Below, piece after piece: positions 57,881-64,000 of a stretch of DNA of 64,000 bases. Positions within the stretch are counted from its first letter, which is position 1, and every line of letters begins with the position of its first letter. The stretch spans positions 9,114,001-9,178,000 of the forward strand of contig NC_057792.1 in NCBI RefSeq assembly GCF_014905175.1. The letters run 5' to 3'. Both the position numbers and the translations under genes were made by a program. The notes below the pieces were generated by a model. That model was not told the DNA's origin. It was given only the letters and a program-made list of their open reading frames with translations, and made no database searches. The DNA comes from Aphidius gifuensis. Lineage: Eukaryota > Arthropoda > Insecta > Hymenoptera > Braconidae.

Positions 57881-60800
57881 TAAAAATATTTTTGCATAAT
57901 GTTCTTTTGTATTTTTTATATATTTATATATTTGATAGTAGGATAATAATTATAATAAAAGTGGCAGAGTAGATGGTATTAGATAAAGATTAACAAGAAA
58001 TATTCGATTGTTTTATGAAAATATTATCAACAATTAATAAAAAATTAAATATTTGAGAATAAACTTGCACTGCATTTTGTTTGGTTATAATACAAATTAA
58101 AAATAGATTCTTTAGTCAATTGTTTTTTGAGTAAAGCATTTTACAGAATGAAATTTTTGTTGCTAGCTTTAAATATAATTTACAAGATATATTTTACATT
58201 TACTTTTGAATTGTTATCAGTTAATTTGAAACTTAGAAAAGAATTTCAGTGGTCAAGTTTAGCAAAAGATATTAATTTTCTAATTTGTTTTGTAAATTGT
58301 TTTCAATTTATATTGAATAAATTTTCATGTAGTAGCTATAACGTAGATTGTATGTATATTATTCGAAATTTTTATTTATTCGCGAAAGCATAACTCAAAA
58401 TATTAACTATTATAAATTGATGTGGTCCATCATTAAAACTAAACAGATACAAAATCTTTTTCAATTTATCAGTTTTTTAAACAGTTGTATAATTCAAATA
58501 TTTCATTCATAAAAAATTTAATCTATAAATAACAACAAAATCTTTTTACTATAACATTATTAATAAATTAATAAAAGATAACTAAATTATTAATTCTCAA
58601 ATAAAAATAATATTTTAAAGATAATTTTTTATAAATTATAAATAATTCTAATCAGTATTAACCAAATAATAATTAATCGATTGAAATAAAAGTTTAGAAA
58701 ATTTTTGAATGAAATATTTCAGAATAAAAAATAACTTTTTAATTATAAAATAAATAATACTATGATTACATGCATAAAATAAAATTTTATAAATATAAAA
58801 TTGTTATAAAATTTCTCAAATAAAAAGTTTCTATTGCAATTTTTGAATCAAAAATAATCTACAAGAAAATAAATTTATAGTATTATAATAGTTGAATTAT
58901 AATTATAAATGAATAATTACCAAAGAAAATTTTTTATGAAATTAAAATCAATTAAAATAGAAAAAAATAGTAACAAATAATAATCGGTTAAAAATATGTG
59001 AATAAATTGAAAGAAATTATTATGAATAAATTATAATTATAATTATATAGTCCTAATAAAATATAATAATTTAGACAAAAATGATTTTAAAATAAAGAAT
59101 GATAGTCTAAAAAACTTAATCATATTTGAAATAAAAAAAAAATAAAAGAAAAGTATACCACTTATAATAGTTATACTTTAGAATTCAAATGCTGGGAGGT
59201 AGATTTGAAACATACGAAAACTACTATGTGACTTAGTATAGTAGAGCTTCATCGAATGACAGCTGAGTGTACACTTTAAATGCGCATGGTTATTTTAGCT
59301 AAAGTTTGAATGTAGATAGGTTATTTTTATGTAAAGTATTAATTGTTTTTTTATTTCTATTTTTTTATTTATAATACATATACGTTTAGTTCATAATTCT
59401 ATTAAAAAATATTTTTTACCAGTGTCAATCATTTGACTTTAAGAATTAATTTTTTTAAATAAATTGTATATGGAATATATTAATGTAAGAACAGTAACAT
59501 TCAAAATCATTTCTTCTTTGACTGTGTATATTCGAATATAATAATATAATAAAGTTGTTCTCATTATAAAATATTTATGATATAAAAAATTATTGATTCA
59601 GTAGGTATATTCTTTGAACTTTAAAAATTAATTGTTGAATCCAACTTTTATTTATAAAAAATATCAATGTAACAATAAAGATAATAATTTTTTTCTCTGA
59701 GTAGTTATACTTAAATATATAAAAAAGTAAATATTTTATTCACTACCTATATTTTCAACTATAAAAAAATAATTTACTCATTTTAATTATATATGAAATA
59801 TATTCATGTTACAATAGAATCGCTAATATTTAAAATATTTTTTCTTTGAGCGTACATATTTAAATAAATATGAAAAAGTAGTTTATCCAATAGTCGTTAT
59901 AAATTAGAATGTTAAATTGAGCGTAGTTTTTGGTAATGTTTATTTTTCTAGTTCAGTTTACTTGTATATTTTTCATGAGCATGGCATTTGTAAAAATAAT
60001 AAAATCAGTGTAAGCTATACTAAGACGTAGTACTAATTATTATTTTGTTATAGATGAAAAACAACAACAACAACAATAACAACAGACGCTGGAACCTATT
60101 AAAAGAATTTTGCTCATTCAACAACATTAAATTACGTAAGGAGATTGGTGAAGCAATGCGTGATGGAAGTAAAAAAACTATATGTTTATTACTCATCGGA
60201 AAAATAGAAGTTACTGTGGTTGGAAATACAACAGAAGAAGTAATGGAAAAAGCCAGTATAGAGATGATGGATAAAATAAAGATGTTAATTAATAAAGACG
60301 AAAATGAAAATCAACACCCAATAAAAAAATAAAAATGATAGTTACTTGGGGTATAATCCTGTTTCAGTATTGAACGAATACTGTCATAAAAAAAATTCAT
60401 TTCCAAAATATGAACAATTAAATTGTGAAGGTCCACAGCATGATCCATTATTTACAATAAAAGTAACTTATCCGATCCGTTATCCACTCAATCAAGTTAC
60501 TATGCAAGACTATAGCTCTATTGGATCAGCTCGAACAAAAAATGAAGCAAAAAGAAAAGCTGCTCATTTAGCATTAACAAAAATTAAAAAATTAAATCAA
60601 GAACCAAAACCTTGTCCACCTCCAATACCTATCAAGTATTTGAATTCAAATGCATAATCAGATTAAAATGTATCTGCTTGAATGAATTATCGTAAAATGT
60701 TTCATTATTTTTTTTCTGTCATTTAAAAAATTTTTTATTTTAGAAATATTTTTTTTTTTTAAATATGTTAGTGATAGTTAATGAAAGATTTTTCAAATAT

Positions 60801-63800
60801 TAGATATCTTTTAATGTAAAGAAAGAGAAATAAATATTTTTTCAAATACAATTGTAAAAAAATATTAATGTTTTTTAGAATATTGAAAATAATTTTGATA
60901 TCAAATAAAGATATAAAAATTAACTGTAGTAAATTGTTTACTTTTATTTTAGTAATATTTTTTTTTTTTTGGAATTATGTTAGTGAATGATTTTTCGAAT
61001 ATTAAATATCTTTTAATGTGAAGAAAGAAAAATAAACTTTTTTACAATTGTATTTGAAAAAATATTAATAATGTTTTTAAAATATTAAAAATAATTTTGA
61101 TATCATCAGGTAAAAATATAAAGATTATAACTGTAGTAAATTGTTTTCTTTTTCAAATATTACTTGTAGTTTTTTTAAATTGAAAATAAATTTTTCATTT
61201 ATAAAAAAGTAAAACTGGATTACTTACAATTGTAGTTAATTGTTTCTTCAAAAAATATAAGTAAATGTTTTCAAATCAAATAAAGATATAAAAATTATCG
61301 CTGTAGTAAATCGTTTCGAGAAGATATTAATATATGTTTTTAAAATATTAGAAATAATATTTTTTAATATAAATAAATAAAAAACGTAATAATAATAATA
61401 AGTGTAACAATTTTTTTTTTTTGAAATATTAGTAAGTGTTTATGAAAAATTAATAATAATAATAATTATAACTATCTTAAATTTATTCTTTGGTAAATAT
61501 TACTGAATTGTTTTAAAAATTAAAAATATATTAAATTCATTCTTTAGAAAATATTAATGGATGGTTTTAAAAAATTGAAAAAGAAAATTATAAATATAGT
61601 AAATTTATTCTCTGAAAATATAAGTGAATGGTTTTGAAAAATTGAAAAATAAAATTATAATTATAGTAAATTTATTTTCTAAAAATTATTAGAAAATTGT
61701 TTTGAAAAAGTAAAAATAAAAATTATAAATATAATAAATTCTTTCTTCCTTCAAAAATTATTAGTGAATGGTTTTTCATTATAAAAATTATAAAATAAAT
61801 ATTTTACGATTTTACTAATAAAGTTAGAACAAAATTAAAATAAAAGTTTACAATGTTGAATATTAAAAACTTAATATGTCTTGATTCTAATTTTTTAATA
61901 CTTTGAAAATTATAAGTTTGAAGTGAATATACTTGAACAAATAAAAAATTACATATTAAACATTTCATGAATTGAACAATTGTTGATAATAAAGTAATAC
62001 AAGTAAAATAATAATTATAAAATAATTGTTTAATTTTAAACTTGTAAATAATAAACCTGAAGAATCATAAAATAATGAAACATGTTTGATATTAAATCAA
62101 ACAATGACAGCTGCTCGACATAAGTTCTTTAACAAATCATTATTTCGGTTATTGACTTTTCTTTTTAACAAATGTGAATAAAAGGTAGTATAAATAGAAA
62201 TGTATAATAATTTTTTTTTTTTACGCTGGTATATTTATAAATATATTTTAATTTTTTTCAATATATGTTCAGATAAAATGCTCATATTTATTTCTAACGT
62301 ATAAATAAGGAATTTATTTTCAAATGACAATTGTGTTTGGTTTAATTCTTGTATTACTTTTTTGATTATATATATATATATATAAATCGGTGTGTCGGTA
62401 ATATCAGTTTTTCTTGAGATAATTAATCTGTAAAAATTTATTGTTTTTTATTTTAATTTCGTACAACATCTAAATTAGGGTATGAAAGTATTATGTCGGT
62501 AAGATCAATTTCTCTTGAGAGTAATAATTTATAATAATTTATTGTTTTTCATTTTGTAAAATATTTAAATTAATATATGGAATATTATGTTGGTAATATC
62601 AATTTCTCTTAACAAGTAGTTTATAAAAATATTTTTCTTCATTTGATTTTTTAAAAAATTTAAATTAATCTATGAAAATATCATGTCTATAATATCGATT
62701 TCCTTCAAGTGTGAATATTGTTTTTTCTTATTTAATTTTTCATTACATAAAAATAATATCAATTTCTCTCATGTAAAGATGAGTCATTTTAAGAATAACA
62801 GATGTTTTTTTTTTCTATTCAAGTTTTTATAAAGCATTTAAATTAAGAAATTTACAAAGTAAAAACAGTGAATTCTTTTTCCAAATATAAGAATTAATTT
62901 CATTTTGAATTTTGTAAATATGATAATAAATATATCTCAATTATAATAATAACAATAAATATAATATAACAAAAAAATAATCGTAGGGAATTTTATTTTC
63001 ACCTTTTAATTACTTCATTCAAAAAAATTATTTCATTCAAAAATACAAACAAGTGAATACACGTTGCGTGTGTGTGTGTGTGTGTCTGTAAATATTTCCC
63101 ATACATATCTATCAGAAAAGAAAAAATAATTGTTAAAAAGAATAATTAAGAATATTCAAATATATAATAACAATCACATTCTTCAGTATCAGATTGAATT
63201 TCATTTTTTATTGGACTTTGATATTAAAGTAAAGTTTGAATTAAAATATTTATCAATTATAGTTTTTTAAAATTATGTAATACATGTTTGATAACTTGTA
63301 AATACATATTATTATTGATAGTCGATCTAGTTAAAAGGATAAAATACATATTTAACCATAGGTGTGTAAGTACATCTATACATGAATTATATGAAAGTAA
63401 TCATGAAAACATAAATTTGTACATTCAGCTATATGTAACGCCCCTGACTACACAGTATATACACTCCTGAACCTATACACTTACCTTCATAAACTACTAT
63501 AGACATTTAGTTGTGTTTTTCGTCGCATGGTGCGTACAAGTATTAGCAATACGTAACGGGATGGCACATATACACAAAGTCATATGATAAAAATTTAAAA
63601 ATATTAAAAATAATAAAAAATATCAAATATGTAATAATTATTTTATCTAAATGAAAAATATAGTTTGGTGAGGTAACTCTATTAATAATCATCTTAATGA
63701 TATTGAATGATGAAGCATTTCAGAATATCAAAATAATAATAACATAATTATTATATTTGAATTATAGACCTAGTTCATATAGAGCTCACTTTGATGCTTA

Positions 63801-64000
63801 TAAATAATAATAATATCAATAATAATGATAATAATAATATTAAATGATAATAAACTCCAATGTATTCAAAATAAAAATAACATTATTTATACCCATATTT
63901 ACATTGATAAAAGTAAAAATACGATAATCATAATAATAATAATAAAATAATAAATTAAAAAATATTGAAATGATATTACATATATAGTTATTGTTATATT
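57881..64000 (-). repeat. Large inverted repeat, arm 2 (continues past window)
   Basis: The reverse complement of arm 1, starting TAAAAATATTTTTGCATAAT. It is still matching arm 1 at the last base of the window (corresponding to about 48084), so the true arm is longer than 6.1 kb. Differences from arm 1 include 58200-58300 (no SINE, different sequence), 63542-63560 (a replaced block of about 16 bases) and the CA/GT run near 63067. Confidence 0.93.
60054..60657 (+). CDS. Double-stranded RNA-binding motif protein, arm 2 copy
   Basis: Same gene as 51424-52027, on the opposite strand. ORF 1 is 60054-60332 (ATG directly after a GTTATAG acceptor-like site). The second frame opens after TAA at 60322-60324 and ends at 60657 (TAA). 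It has no ATG before the dsRBM, which starts near 60349 with GYNPVSVLNEY. The shift occurs in seven A at 60323-60329 followed by T, and the same run is in the arm 1 copy. One base less in that run would fuse both parts into a single two-domain protein of roughly 200 residues. Alternatives are true bicistronic ORFs or ribosomal +1 shifting at AAA-UAA. Its likely role, dsRNA binding in the cytoplasm, is inferred from the motif only. Confidence 0.7.

Noticed and set aside
58127..58393. 88-codon ORF at the inner end of arm 2
   Set aside because: AT-rich hydrophobic translation, not preserved in arm 1, which differs here. No family resemblance.
60322..60345. Classical -1 slippery-site frameshift at the A run
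   Set aside because: The downstream frame is +1 relative to the upstream one, so a -1 slip would not reach it. An A-run error, or a +1 event, remains possible.
48084..64000. Long-read fold-back artefact as the cause of the palindrome
   Set aside because: A 3.6-kb unique spacer and clear sequence differences between the arms argue against a missed-adapter chimera, although read-level proof is still needed.
1..64000. Integrated viral (for example bracovirus or nudivirus) genes
   Set aside because: No ORF with recognisable viral structural, protease or replication motifs was seen. Retrotransposon and DNA-transposon relics explain the mobile coding fragments.

Overview
This is a strongly AT-rich eukaryotic, animal nuclear window. 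It has spliced genes with GT-AG introns, AATAAA signals, satellites, many small inverted-repeat transposons and one 100-base assembly gap. The gene content (Golgi alpha-mannosidase II, FANCD2, THOC6) fits an arthropod. The composition and transposon types suggest an insect, perhaps a hymenopteran such as a parasitoid wasp; that placement is inference. No operon, phage or CRISPR signal was seen.

Layout. 1-1172 (+): last two exons of a Golgi alpha-mannosidase II gene, tail to tail with a FANCD2 orthologue at 1779-6465 (-). The FANCD2 reading frame is interrupted by at least seven single-base shifts, most of them next to A/T homopolymers. 6688-11906 is a transposon nest: two hAT-type elements with 8-bp target duplications (TSDs), a composite fold-back element, a THAP-domain element, and several palindromic miniature elements (MITEs). 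The last MITE ends 54 bp before the ATG of a five-exon THOC6 gene (11961-13536, +), which carries one homopolymer frameshift. 13537-22140 is mostly AT-rich non-coding DNA with a 551-bp tandem duplication and GATC-rich inverted repeats. 22140-25250 is a decayed non-LTR retrotransposon split by a second, inverted copy of the THAP/SWIM element. It is followed by tRNA-like SINE copies, a small HMG-box-like ORF and a recombinase-like fragment.

28640-33690 is about 5 kb of satellite in two unrelated arrays (about 80-bp and about 55-bp monomers) with a tRNA-like fragment at their junction. It ends at a splice acceptor that opens an exon encoding four exact-length 24-residue repeats. 34060-37215 is an LTR-retrotransposon-like relic. 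37238-40066 (-) is a Copia relic: gag with a premature stop, an initiator-tRNA-Met half-molecule primer site and a likely LTR, with a 1.25-kb palindrome inserted in its leader. 40599-43834 is a 3.2-kb terminal-inverted-repeat element filled with about 14 hairpin-forming monomers. The same monomer sits in the MITE upstream of THOC6. 45504-46742 (-) is a CACTA/EnSpm-like transposase remnant.

48084-64000 is a very large inverted duplication: arms 48084-54247 and 57881-64000 (running off the window) around a 3.6-kb spacer. Each arm carries one copy of a double-stranded-RNA-binding-motif gene with identical predicted protein. The spacer holds a 1,376-bp solo LTR next to arm 1, and a candidate TATA/initiator/first exon next to arm 2. 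The arms differ sharply at one tRNA-like SINE patch. This inverted pair, the hairpin-array transposon and the 24-residue-repeat exon are the most unusual features.
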